From JABFRJ01 sp963847145 (GTDB lineage Bacteria; Pseudomonadota; Alphaproteobacteria; Rhizobiales; Hyphomicrobiaceae): a stretch of 64,000 nucleotides of DNA. Under the pieces are notes generated by a model that saw only the letters and a list, made by a program, of their open reading frames with translations, ran no database searches and was not told the DNA's origin. Below, piece after piece: positions 1 through 8,136 of this stretch (its first letter is position 1; each line of letters opens with the position of its first letter). The stretch spans positions 434,001 through 498,000 of the forward strand of contig CAWJYN010000004.1 of NCBI GenBank assembly GCA_963847145.1, read 5' to 3'. Position numbers and translations under genes: made by a program.

Positions 1-1
1 G

Positions 2-1777
2 CTGGAGATCGCGTCGGAGCTCATCAAGGTCGCAGCACTCCGCCAATTGCGCGAGGCGACGCCACTCATTCCGCCCGTGGGCAGCTACGACGAGTTCGTC
101 GCGCGCTTCCCCTACGACGAAACCGAAGACCAGGCCGCCAGCATCGACGCCGTGCTCGCCGATCTGGCCTCCGGCAAGCCCATGGACCGCCTCATTTGCG
201 GCGATGTCGGCTTCGGCAAAACTGAAGTCGCCTTGCGCGCCGCGCTGGTCGCGGCGCTCGGCGGTTATCAGGTCGCCGTCGTCGTGCCGACTACGCTGCT
301 GGCGCGTCAGCACTTCAAAACCTTCTCGACCCGCTTCGCCGGCCTGCCCGTGCGCATCGCCCAAGCGTCCCGCATGGTAACGCCCAAAGACTTGGCCGAT
401 GCCAAAGCCGAACTCAAGAGCGGCCAGCTCGACATCGTCGTCGGCACGCATGCACTGCTCAGTAAGTCCATCGAGTTCGCGCGGCTCGGCCTCATCGTCA
501 TCGACGAGGAACAGCACTTCGGCGTCGCCCACAAAGAGCGCCTCAAGCAGCTCCGCGAAGACGTCCACGTCCTCACGCTATCCGCCACGCCGATCCCGCG
601 CACTTTGCAACTCGCCCTCTCCGGCGTTCGCGAACTCTCGCTGATTACGACGCCGCCCGTCGACCGGCTCGCCGTGCGCACCTACATCTCACCGTTTGAC
701 CCCATCATCGTCCGCGAGGCGCTGCGCCGCGAGCGTTACCGCGGCGGGCAATCGTTCTATGTCTGTCCGCGCTTGTCCGACCTCGACGATGTCTGCGAGT
801 TTCTCCGCGAACATGTGCCGGAACTGAAAATCGCCCGCGCCCACGGCCAGCTGTCCTCCACTGAACTCGAGGACATCATGGTTGCCTTCTACGAGGGCCA
901 ATATGACGTGCTCGTCTCGACCGCAATCGTCGAATCCGGCCTCGATATCCCGAATGCCAACACGATGATCGTCCATCGCGCCGATATGTTCGGCCTGGCG
1001 CAGCTCTATCAGCTGCGCGGCCGCGTCGGCCGGTCGAAAACGCGCGCTTATGCTTACTTCACGACGCCCAACGGCAAGAAACTGACGCACGGTGCCGACC
1101 GCCGCCTGAAAGTGCTGCAATCGCTGGACACGCTCGGCGCGGGCTTTTCGCTTGCCAGCCACGATCTCGACATCCGCGGTGCCGGCAACCTCTTGGGCGA
1201 TGAACAGTCGGGCCACATCCGGGAGGTGGGATTTGAGCTGTATCAATCCATGCTCGAAGACGCGATCAACAACCTCAAGGGCGGCGACATCGACGGCACC
1301 AGCGGCGACCAGTGGAGTCCGCAGATTTCGCTGGGGCTGGCCGTGCTCATTCCCGAAGTCTACGTCGGCGATCTGCAGCTCCGCCTAGGCCTCTACCGCC
1401 GCCTCGGCTCCCTCGCCTCGCGCGCCGACATCGATAGCTTTGGCGCCGAGCTACAGGACCGCTTCGGGCCGTATCCGGAGGAAGTCGCCGCGTTGCTTGA
1501 TGTCATGGAGATCAAGGCGCTCTGCAAGACGGCCTGCATCCAGCAGATTGATGCTGGCCCGAAAGGCGCGACGCTGGCCATCCGCAAGGGCGGCTTCCCC
1601 AACCCTGAGGGTCTGGTGAAGTACATCACCCAGCACAAGGCGCAGATGAGGCTCCAGCCCGATCAGAAACTGCTCGTCCGCGGCGAGTGGACTGACCCCG
1701 CTCTGCGCCTCAAAGCCATCCGCGATCTGGCCGCCGCGTTGGCCGATATTGCAGCGGCGAAAAAGGCGGCGGCGTAA
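2..1777 (+). CDS. mfd: Transcription-repair coupling factor Mfd, C-terminal part (cut by left edge)
   Basis: ATP-dependent DNA translocase that removes RNA polymerase stalled at lesions and recruits UvrA. The frame is open from base 2, so the N-terminal UvrB-like and RNA-polymerase-binding modules lie outside the window. Visible are the translocase motifs: Walker A GDVGFGKTEVA, the DEEQ box (VIDEEQHFGV), SATPIPRTL, the helicase C-terminal lobe with IVESGLDIPNANT and QLRGRVGRS, the region resembling the TRG motif (LASHDLDIRGAGNLLG), and the C-terminal regulatory domain starting near SLGLAVLIPEVYV. It ends at a TAA and converges on tpiA with a 24-base gap. The in-frame TTG at 47 is not the real start, because the family sequence continues upstream of it. 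Identification is firm; only the left end is missing. Confidence 0.95.
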   Translation: MEIASELIKVAALRQLREATPLIPPVGSYDEFVARFPYDETEDQAASIDAVLADLASGKPMDRLICGDVGFGKTEVALRAALVAALGGYQVAVVVPTTLLARQHFKTFSTRFAGLPVRIAQASRMVTPKDLADAKAELKSGQLDIVVGTHALLSKSIEFARLGLIVIDEEQHFGVAHKERLKQLREDVHVLTLSATPIPRTLQLALSGVRELSLITTPPVDRLAVRTYISPFDPIIVREALRRERYRGGQSFYVCPRLSDLDDVCEFLREHVPELKIARAHGQLSSTELEDIMVAFYEGQYDVLVSTAIVESGLDIPNANTMIVHRADMFGLAQLYQLRGRVGRSKTRAYAYFTTPNGKKLTHGADRRLKVLQSLDTLGAGFSLASHDLDIRGAGNLLGDEQSGHIREVGFELYQSMLEDAINNLKGGDIDGTSGDQWSPQISLGLAVLIPEVYVGDLQLRLGLYRRLGSLASRADIDSFGAELQDRFGPYPEEVAALLDVMEIKALCKTACIQQIDAGPKGATLAIRKGGFPNPEGLVKYITQHKAQMRLQPDQKLLVRGEWTDPALRLKAIRDLAAALADIAAAKKAAA

Positions 1778-1801
1778 GTGTGGGGGGAAGCGGGCGCCCG
1801 A

Positions 1802-2554
1802 TCAATAGGCCCCGATGATCCCCATAAAATCATCCGCCTTCAAACTGGCACCGCCGACGAGCGCGCCGTTGACGTTGGCAACACGCATCAGTTCGTTGGC
1901 ATTGGATGGCTTGACTGATCCACCATACAGCAACCGCATGCCCGCACCCGCAGTGCTAAAGCGCGACGACAGTTGGCAGCGCAGCGCCGCATGGACCTCG
2001 GCGATGTCGGCCGTGGTCGGCGTCAGCCCGGTGCCAATGGCCCACACGGGCTCATAAGCGATCACCGTGTTCGCAGTCGTCGCTCCATCCGGAACTGATT
2101 TGGCGAGTTGGCGGGCGACGATGGCCAATGTTTCCCCTGCCTTGCGCTGCTCAAGGGTCTCACCGACACAGACAATCGCCAGTAACCCGGCGCGATGAGC
2201 TGCTTCGGCTTTGGCCCGCACCACGGCGTCGCTCTCCGCGTGATCGGCGCGGCGTTCGGAGTGGCCCACGATGACGGCCGTGGCCCCTGCATCGCGGAGC
2301 ATTTCAGCGGATATATCCCCCGTGTGCGCGCCGGATACACTGGCATGACAGTCTTGCCCGCCAATCGCCACCGAGCCGCCCGCCATTGCCAACGCAAGCC
2401 CCGCGACCAGGGTTGCCGGCGGACAGATCAGCACGTCGCATCCTGCCGGCTTGGCGGCCAACGCAACTTTCAGCTTGCCCGCTTCCGCAAGGCTTGCCGC
2501 CAGACCGTTCATCTTCCAGTTGCCCGCAACAAGCGGGCGGGGCGCGTTCGACAT
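1802..2554 (-). CDS. tpiA: Triosephosphate isomerase
   Basis: Interconverts dihydroxyacetone phosphate and glyceraldehyde-3-phosphate in the cytosol (glycolysis/gluconeogenesis). The 250-residue length is normal for the family. All signature residues are present: Lys14 in GNWKMNG, the electrophile His98 in VGHSERR, the catalytic base Glu168 in AYEPVWAIGTG, and the phosphate-binding YGGSVKP and GALVGGASL loops. It is transcribed away from the dehydrogenase at 2730 and toward mfd. In many Rhizobiales tpiA lies near secG and pyrG. Here pyrG lies 2 kb away on the opposite strand and no secG is visible between them. Confidence 0.96.
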   Translation of the reverse strand: MSNAPRPLVAGNWKMNGLAASLAEAGKLKVALAAKPAGCDVLICPPATLVAGLALAMAGGSVAIGGQDCHASVSGAHTGDISAEMLRDAGATAVIVGHSERRADHAESDAVVRAKAEAAHRAGLLAIVCVGETLEQRKAGETLAIVARQLAKSVPDGATTANTVIAYEPVWAIGTGLTPTTADIAEVHAALRCQLSSRFSTAGAGMRLLYGGSVKPSNANELMRVANVNGALVGGASLKADDFMGIIGAY

Positions 2555-2729
2555 AGCAGCTTAATCCTTGCGGGTTTGAGGCTCTGTTTGCGCTGCTTCT
2601 GCATGGGGGACCGAAGATCGTCAATCCAGCGGCCGCAGCATGGTTGCTGCCGGCCGAGGAGCCTTTTGACTTTGGCAGCATTGGCCGACTACGGTCGACG
2701 TAACTCGCGCTGCCAAAGGTTCTCAGCCC

Positions 2730-3845
2730 ATGTCTCAGCCCAATACGACCTTCACCATTGCCGTGTTGCCGGGTGACGGCATCGGCGCCGAAATAATCCC
2801 GCCGACGGTAGCGCTGTTGGAGGCACTGGCCAAGCACTTCGGCACCTTCAAGTTCGACTTCGTCGAGCGGCGCGATTGCGGCGCCACCTACTTCCGCGAG
2901 AGCGGGGAGGATTGCTCGAAAGAGGCCTTCGAAGTCTCGCGGAGCGCTGACGCCATTCTGCTCGGCGCCATGGGGCTGCCGAACGTGCGGTTACCCTCCG
3001 GCACCGAAATCGCGCCGCACCTGAGGATGCGAGAGGAATTTCAGCTCATCTCTGGCGTGCGTCCCGTCAAGGCGTTCCCCAACACGCCGTGCCGCCTCGC
3101 CGATCCGCGCGCCGCCAAGATCGACCTTGTCATCCTGCGTGAAAGCACCGAAGGCCTATTCTACACGCAAGGCCGCGGCGAAGTAATCGGCGATAGCGAG
3201 GCGCGCGAAACGCTGCGCATCACGCGAACAACAACCGAAAAGTTGTGCGACGAAGCCTTCCGTATCGCGCGCGCGCGCAAAGCCAAGGGCGGCATGGGCA
3301 AAGTCACCTGCGTCGACAAAGCCAACGTGTTCCGCGCCTTCGCGTTCTTCCGCAAGATCTTTGACGAACGCGCCAAGCTGAATCCGGATATCGCCGTGGG
3401 CTACAACTACGTCGATGCGCAGGCGCTCGATCTGGTGCGGCGGCCGTGGGACTTCGACGTACTCGTTATGGAGAACATGTTCGGCGACATTCTCTCAGAC
3501 CTCGGCGGCGGACTTGTGGGTGGCATGGGCATGGCACCTTGCGCTGAACTCGGTGAGCACCACGGCCTGTTCCAGCCAGCCCACGGCTCCGCCCCCGACA
3601 TCGCCGGCCAGGACAAGGCCAACCCGACGGCGACGTTCCTCTCAGCAGCCCTGATGCTTGATTGGCTCGGCACACGCTCCGGCCTCGCCCACCTTGGCGA
3701 CGCTGCGACGCTGCTCGAAACCGCTGTTGAACAAGCCTTCGCCGCGCGCGAGCTCCGCCCCATGGAATTCGGCGGCGATCAAGGCTTGAAAGCCGCGACA
3801 GCGGCGGTGGCGGGGCGGTTGGCCGGAGCGTTGGCGCGCTCTTGA
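2730..3845 (+). CDS. Isocitrate/isopropylmalate dehydrogenase family protein
   Basis: An NAD(P)-dependent beta-decarboxylating hydroxyacid dehydrogenase of 371 residues. The family core is present: VLPGDGIGAEI near the N terminus, the metal-binding FGDILSDL around residue 250, and the nucleotide-binding PAHGSAPDIAGQDKANPTA near residue 285. The substrate helix reads LRESTEGLFYTQG. The RES/NTEG form is typical of isocitrate, homoisocitrate and tartrate dehydrogenases, whereas LeuB usually has a RELTGG-type sequence, so I do not call it leuB. Candidate substrates are tartrate, malate, isocitrate or an alkylmalate. It stands alone, divergent from tpiA, and its stop codon overlaps the -35 box of the following toxin-antitoxin promoter. 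Confidence 0.85.
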   Translation: MSQPNTTFTIAVLPGDGIGAEIIPPTVALLEALAKHFGTFKFDFVERRDCGATYFRESGEDCSKEAFEVSRSADAILLGAMGLPNVRLPSGTEIAPHLRMREEFQLISGVRPVKAFPNTPCRLADPRAAKIDLVILRESTEGLFYTQGRGEVIGDSEARETLRITRTTTEKLCDEAFRIARARKAKGGMGKVTCVDKANVFRAFAFFRKIFDERAKLNPDIAVGYNYVDAQALDLVRRPWDFDVLVMENMFGDILSDLGGGLVGGMGMAPCAELGEHHGLFQPAHGSAPDIAGQDKANPTATFLSAALMLDWLGTRSGLAHLGDAATLLETAVEQAFAARELRPMEFGGDQGLKAATAAVAGRLAGALARS

Positions 3846-3873
3846 CATAAACGCAGTTCCACATATTATGTGG
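3842..3873 (+). promoter_or_regulatory. Promoter and palindromic operator of the VapBC-like module
   Basis: A consensus -35 TTGACA (3842-3847) is followed after 16 bases by TATTAT (3864-3869). A perfect interrupted palindrome, CCACATA-T-TATGTGG (3859-3873), covers the -10 box and reaches to within 3 bases of the antitoxin ATG at 3876. The expected transcription start coincides with that ATG, so the mRNA is probably leaderless. Ribbon-helix-helix antitoxins commonly bind such palindromes to repress their own operon; the assignment here is inference from position and symmetry. Confidence 0.65.
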
Positions 3874-3875
3874 GA

Positions 3876-4109
3876 ATGGCTAAAAACATCACACTCGCCG
3901 TGGATGAGCAGGTGCTTCGCGAAGTCCGGCGCTATGCTGCGAAAAACAATACGTCGCTGAACGCCATCGTGCGCGAAGCACTCGGCAAGGTCGCAGAGCG
4001 TTCGTGCTCGAGCGAGAAGGCCTGGGACGCGCTGTTTCGTGCAACGGACGCCGAAGGCCCCGAAGTCGGTGAGATCACCTGGACGCGCGACGATCTCTAT
4101 GAGCGCTGA
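3876..4109 (+). CDS. Ribbon-helix-helix antitoxin (VapB-like)
   Basis: Small 77-residue protein starting MAKNITLAVDEQVLREVRRYA, with the strand followed by two helices of a ribbon-helix-helix DNA-binding domain, then an acidic, tryptophan-containing C-terminal tail (TWTRDDLYER) of the kind that wraps a toxin. I chose ATG 3876 over the in-frame GTG at 3870 because the GTG lies inside the palindrome and before the predicted transcription start. It overlaps the downstream PIN-domain gene by 11 bases, the usual coupling for a toxin-antitoxin operon. It likely represses its own promoter. Confidence 0.8.
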   Translation: MAKNITLAVDEQVLREVRRYAAKNNTSLNAIVREALGKVAERSCSSEKAWDALFRATDAEGPEVGEITWTRDDLYER

Positions 4110-4518
4110 AGTGTTCCTCGACACGAATATTGTTGTCTACGCAGTGGACACCAGCCCGGCGTCGGCTGCTAAAAATAAGCGGGCACGCCACATCATCCGC
4201 GGCGGGAAATTCGGCGTCTCAGCCCAGGTCGTGCAAGAATTCTACGTCACATCGACGCGTAAACTCAAAAAGCCCTTGAGCACTAGTATGGCTATCAAGT
4301 GGGTGGACCGCCTGTGTCGCGCCGAATTCACGCCGGTTGATGCCGCGATCATCAAAATGGGAATTGCCAACGCCAAACGGTATCAAATTTCTTACTGGGA
4401 CGGTGCTATCCTTGCCGCCGCCGAAGCGCTCGGCGCACCCGTACTCTTCACCGAAGACCTCAACCACGGCCAGAGCTACGGTGCCGTGAAGGTGGTGAAC
4501 CCGTTTCTGCCCGTCTAA
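4099..4518 (+). CDS. PIN-domain ribonuclease toxin (VapC-like)
   Basis: A 139-residue PIN-domain protein, expected to be a metal-dependent endoribonuclease held inactive by the upstream antitoxin. The acidic active-site set is recognisable: Asp8 in FLDTNIVVYAVD, Glu47 in VVQEFYV, Asp101 in YWDGAILAAA and Asp120 in LFTEDLNHG. Its ATG lies inside the antitoxin gene and overlaps it by 11 bases, so translation is probably coupled. A longer open frame from 4039 exists but would duplicate most of the antitoxin coding region, so I rejected it. The target RNA cannot be told from sequence. Confidence 0.85.
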   Translation: MSAEVFLDTNIVVYAVDTSPASAAKNKRARHIIRGGKFGVSAQVVQEFYVTSTRKLKKPLSTSMAIKWVDRLCRAEFTPVDAAIIKMGIANAKRYQISYWDGAILAAAEALGAPVLFTEDLNHGQSYGAVKVVNPFLPV

Positions 4519-4610
4519 GCCCCACCTCCCCTACACTGCGGTGGACAGTCGCGGGGGAAAGTGAAATTAGGGCTTCGAATCAGTCCGTTTCGCGTTAATG
4601 CTGATCTCCC

Positions 4611-6239
4611 ATGACGCGGTATATCTTCATCACCGGCGGTGTGGTGTCTTCGCTTGGCAAAGGGCTGGCTTCTGCGGCCCTTGGAGCGCTTCTACAAGCC
4701 CGAGGTTATTCGGTTAAACTCCGAAAACTCGATCCCTATCTGAACGTCGATCCCGGCACCATGAGCCCCACCCAGCACGGTGAGGTGTTCGTGACGGACG
4801 ATGGCGCGGAAACCGACCTCGATCTCGGCCACTACGAGCGCTTCACCGGCGTGGCGGCCAAGAAGACCGACAACATCACCACCGGGCGGATCTATCAGGA
4901 GATCATCGCCAAGGAGCGACGCGGGGATTTTCTCGGCGGCACCGTGCAGGTGATCCCGCACGTGACCAACGCCATCAAAGACTTTGTCATCGCCGGCAAC
5001 GACGGTGTCGATTTTGTGCTGGTCGAAGTCGGCGGCACGGTTGGCGACATCGAAGGCCTGCCGTTCTTCGAAGCCATCCGCCAGCTCGGCAACGACCTGC
5101 CGCGCGGCGATGCGATCTATGTGCATCTCACCCTGCTGCCCTACGTGCCGGCGGCGGGCGAACTGAAGACCAAGCCGACGCAGCACTCGGTCAAAGAACT
5201 GCGCTCGATCGGCATTCAGCCGCAGATCCTGCTGTGCCGCGCCGATCGCGAAATCCCCAAGAACGAACGCAAGAAGATCGCGCTGTTCTGCAACGTGCGC
5301 GAAGATGCGGTCATCCAGGCGCTGGATGCGTCTTCCATCTATGACGTGCCGCTCGCCTACCATCGTGAAGGGCTTGATCGCGAAGTGCTGGCGGCGTTTG
5401 GCATCACCGGCGCGCCGAAGCCCGATCTCGCCCGCTGGGAAACCATCTCGCGCCGTGTGGCGACGCCGGAAGGCGAGGTCACCATCGCCATCGTCGGCAA
5501 ATACACGGGCCTCAAAGACGCCTACAAATCGCTCAACGAAGCGCTGGTGCATGGCGGCATCGCCAACAACGTGAAGGTCAACCTCAAGTGGATTGAGAGC
5601 GAGGTGTTCGAGAGCGAGGACCCCGCGCCGTTCCTCGAAGGCGTGCATGGCATTCTCGTGCCGGGCGGTTTTGGTGAGCGCGGCTCAGAGGGTAAAATTC
5701 TCGCGGCCAAGTTCGCGCGCACACGGAAGACGCCCTACTTCGGCATCTGCTTCGGCATGCAGATGGCGGTGATCGAGGCGGCGCGCTCACTCGCCGGCAT
5801 TGCTGATGCCAGCTCCACCGAGTTCGGTGAAACGGCCGAACCCGTGGTCGGCGAAATGCGTGAGTGGATGCGCGGCAACGAGCTGGAAATCCGCAAAGCC
5901 GGCGGCAATCTGGGCGGCACCATGCGCTTAGGCGCGTTCGACTCGATGCTGGCCAAAGACAGCAAAATCGCCAAGATCTATGGCTCAACGCACATTTCCG
6001 AGCGGCACCGGCATCGTTTTGAGGTCAACACCAAGTACCGTGCAGCACTTGAAGCCAAGGGCATGGTCTTCTGCGGCATGTCGCCGGACGGGTTGCTGCC
6101 GGAGACGGTGGAGATCCCGAGCCATCCCTGGTTCATCGGCGTGCAATACCACCCCGAACTCAAAAGCCGCCCCTTCGAACCTCACCCCCTCTTCAAGAGC
6201 TTCATCGCCGCGGCGGTGGAGCAGAGCCGGTTGGTGTGA
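4611..6239 (+). CDS. pyrG: CTP synthase
   Basis: Makes CTP from UTP, ATP and glutamine (pyrimidine biosynthesis). The 542-residue protein has the N-terminal amidoligase domain beginning RYIFITGGVVSSLGKGLASA, with the P-loop and the MSPTQHGEVFVTDDGAE metal/UTP region, and a C-terminal class I glutamine amidotransferase domain. That domain carries the oxyanion GGFGERG, the nucleophilic cysteine in FGICFGMQ and the catalytic His-x-Glu in QYHPELKSRP. It is complete and normal in length. It follows the toxin gene after 92 bases; the usual alphaproteobacterial neighbours (secG upstream, kdsA/eno downstream) are not here. Confidence 0.97.
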   Translation: MTRYIFITGGVVSSLGKGLASAALGALLQARGYSVKLRKLDPYLNVDPGTMSPTQHGEVFVTDDGAETDLDLGHYERFTGVAAKKTDNITTGRIYQEIIAKERRGDFLGGTVQVIPHVTNAIKDFVIAGNDGVDFVLVEVGGTVGDIEGLPFFEAIRQLGNDLPRGDAIYVHLTLLPYVPAAGELKTKPTQHSVKELRSIGIQPQILLCRADREIPKNERKKIALFCNVREDAVIQALDASSIYDVPLAYHREGLDREVLAAFGITGAPKPDLARWETISRRVATPEGEVTIAIVGKYTGLKDAYKSLNEALVHGGIANNVKVNLKWIESEVFESEDPAPFLEGVHGILVPGGFGERGSEGKILAAKFARTRKTPYFGICFGMQMAVIEAARSLAGIADASSTEFGETAEPVVGEMREWMRGNELEIRKAGGNLGGTMRLGAFDSMLAKDSKIAKIYGSTHISERHRHRFEVNTKYRAALEAKGMVFCGMSPDGLLPETVEIPSHPWFIGVQYHPELKSRPFEPHPLFKSFIAAAVEQSRLV

Positions 6240-6260
6240 TGAGCTCGGGATTGCTCGGCC

Positions 6261-6566
6261 ATGGTTGACGAATTGAGCGGAGCCGCGCCAAGGATGCCAC
6301 CTAGAATTCTCATGATCGCATGCGCGCTGTTCGCATTGTTTGTTGCCGTGTACGCTCTGGCCTATGGCGGTCTGGCACAAATCGCTGACGGCGATTGGGG
6401 CACAACCGTCGGCATTGGATTGTGGTCGGCGGGCCTCGCGGCACTCGTTGCCGGCATTTGGTCGCGCTTTTCAAGGGTGCCGTGGTCCTCGAAGCGGCTC
6501 ACGGTCACGATGTTTCTGGTCGGCAGCTTCCTGTTTCTCATGGCACTTAATGGCGGGCATTCTTGA
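6261..6566 (+). CDS. Small integral membrane protein, function unknown
   Basis: A 101-residue hydrophobic protein with three likely membrane segments: roughly residues 14-36 (ILMIACALFALFVAVYALA), 46-65 and 78-96. No family is recognised. It starts 21 bases after pyrG and ends 22 bases before the CDF-like gene, all in one direction, so it may be the second gene of a pyrG-led transcript. An internal ATG at 6294 (MPPRILM) is an alternative start that puts the first membrane helix at the N terminus. Coding status rests on codon structure and the clear membrane-protein pattern only. Confidence 0.6.
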   Translation: MVDELSGAAPRMPPRILMIACALFALFVAVYALAYGGLAQIADGDWGTTVGIGLWSAGLAALVAGIWSRFSRVPWSSKRLTVTMFLVGSFLFLMALNGGHS

Positions 6567-6588
6567 CGCGAACCGAGCCGAGGCTGTG

Positions 6589-7497
6589 ATGGAGCGGTCC
6601 ACCCGGCGGGGCTGGCTGCGTGCGGGGCTTGAGCTCTCGGTGGCGTCGCTATTGCTGGCGGGTGCGCTGGCGGCGTTGACGGGATCGCCGGCCATCGAGG
6701 CGGCTGCGGTGGCGATCCTCGCGGTCGGCCTCTGCCATGCGATCATGCTGCGGCAATCGGTGCATGATGCGTCGCCCGGCGGCGCGCTGTTCTGGAGTTT
6801 TGTGGCCGGTGCGCTCGTCCTCGCGCTGGCGTCGGGGGTGACGGTCGCGCTGCTGGTCCGTGCGAGCGCCGCGCGCGCGACCGATTGGCCGCTGGCGATG
6901 GAGCTTGGTGGACTTGCGATCCTGACTATCGCCCAAGCCGGCTGGCTCTATTGGAACTTGCGTGACGTGGTCGGGCACGGCGGTCCTCTCGACCTATTGC
7001 CGCCAGGGTTGGTGATCGCCGACCCCACACGCGCGGCGTTGCTGATCGGCGGCGTGACGGGGCTGGTCAGCGCGGGCATCGCTTTCATGGCCACGCTGGC
7101 CGCGTGGGGTTTGCAGCAGCCGCTGTGGGAAGCCGGTGGTGCGCTGCTGATCGCGCTCGCACTCGCCACTGCGGCTGGCTATTTTGCTTTCGAAACGCGG
7201 GCTGTTCTGGAACAGACGGAGGTCGATCCGCGCCTCTTGAAGACTTTGACCGAGGCCATCGGCGCGGCAGCACAGACAACAGGCGCGATCCGGCGGGTTG
7301 TGGATGTCGAGGCGCGGCACGCGGCACCCGGCACTGTCATTGCGACGGTGCAATTAGACTTTAAAGACGGTGTCGACGCGCGCCACGTGGCGCCGGTGCT
7401 CGCAACGTTGCATAAGGCGGCAACAGCTGCCGTACCGGAAGTGAGTGCGCTCGTATTGAGTGCCCCGCCTGCGGCTAAGCCGACGATTGGAACTTGA
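6589..7497 (+). CDS. CDF/SLC30A9-like membrane protein lacking metal-ligand residues
   Basis: A 302-residue protein with about six membrane helices and a cytosolic C-terminal domain. The segment GGALFWSFVAGALVLALASG resembles the FWSF...ALGAGVS stretch of SLC30A9-type cation diffusion facilitators, and the C-terminal region (about residues 205-290) looks like the CDF ferredoxin-like domain. The acidic/histidine pairs that bind zinc in helices 2 and 5 of active CDF proteins are not visible: helix 2 reads AAAVAILAVGLCHAIML and helix 5 LIGGVTGLVSAGIAFMA. It may be a non-transporting or altered-function relative. The start is ATG 6589; the longer frame from 6340 overlaps the previous gene. The family assignment is by memory of motifs and is moderate. 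Confidence 0.55.
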   Translation: MERSTRRGWLRAGLELSVASLLLAGALAALTGSPAIEAAAVAILAVGLCHAIMLRQSVHDASPGGALFWSFVAGALVLALASGVTVALLVRASAARATDWPLAMELGGLAILTIAQAGWLYWNLRDVVGHGGPLDLLPPGLVIADPTRAALLIGGVTGLVSAGIAFMATLAAWGLQQPLWEAGGALLIALALATAAGYFAFETRAVLEQTEVDPRLLKTLTEAIGAAAQTTGAIRRVVDVEARHAAPGTVIATVQLDFKDGVDARHVAPVLATLHKAATAAVPEVSALVLSAPPAAKPTIGT

Positions 7498-7500
7498 GAC

Positions 7501-8015
7501 ATGCTGACGTTGATGCTGTTGCGCCATGCTAAAGCCGAGGTCGGGCGCCCATGTTGGCCGACAAGGATCGATCGCTCGCTGAGCGTGGGCGCGATGATGC
7601 GGCGCGCATGGGTGAGCGTCTGCTGCGCGATGGATTGGTGCCGGATCGCGTGCTCTGCTCAACGGCGCGCCGCACGCGCGAGACCTGGGCGCTGGTATCG
7701 GCCGAACTCGGCACAGCTGTCACCGTCGACTTTGACGCGGCCATCTACGAAGCAACAACCGCGCGGCTTTTGACGGTGATCCGCCGCGCGCCCGTTGCCG
7801 CCAAGCGGCTGCTGCTGATCGGGCACAATCCAGGCTTGGAAGATCTGACCAACGATTTTGTCCGCGAAGCGGAGACCGGGGCTGCAGCGCGGCTCGCCGA
7901 AAAGTACCCGACGTGTGGCCTTGCCGTACTGGAATTGCCGGTTACCGCCTGGACCCAGGCCACCCCGCGCAGCGCCCGCCTCACCCACTTCACGGCACCG
8001 CGTTATTGGGGGTGA
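7501..8015 (+). pseudogene. sixA: SixA-type phosphohistidine phosphatase, frameshifted
   Basis: SixA removes phosphate from histidine phosphotransfer domains or proteins such as NPr. The first ~16 codons (MLTLMLLRHAKAEVGR, with the catalytic His in LLRHAKAE) are read from 7501. The rest of the family sequence, from MLADKDRSLAERG at 7551 through the second catalytic His in LIGHNPGLEDL, is in the next frame. One missing base near 7545-7550, within gggcgccc, would account for the break. Neither frame alone encodes an active enzyme: one loses the body and the other loses the catalytic RHG-type motif. It begins 3 bases after the CDF-like gene. It could be a real inactivation or a sequencing error in a GC run. 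Confidence 0.8.
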
Positions 8016-8136
8016 TGCGCTGTCGCATGCTGACGGCGAGCGCGATCCATCATGCCGAGGCGCCACTGCGTTCGAATTGCCAGCCGTTCGCGAGGTGCTA
8101 CAACGTCGATAGCCCTGAGCCGAGGATTGCTGCGCC

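Noticed and set aside
2730..3845. Annotation as LeuB
   Set aside because: The substrate-binding helix has RESTEG rather than the LeuB-type sequence, and no leu genes are adjacent.
4692..5648. A 318-residue minus-strand frame
   Set aside because: Antisense shadow of pyrG.
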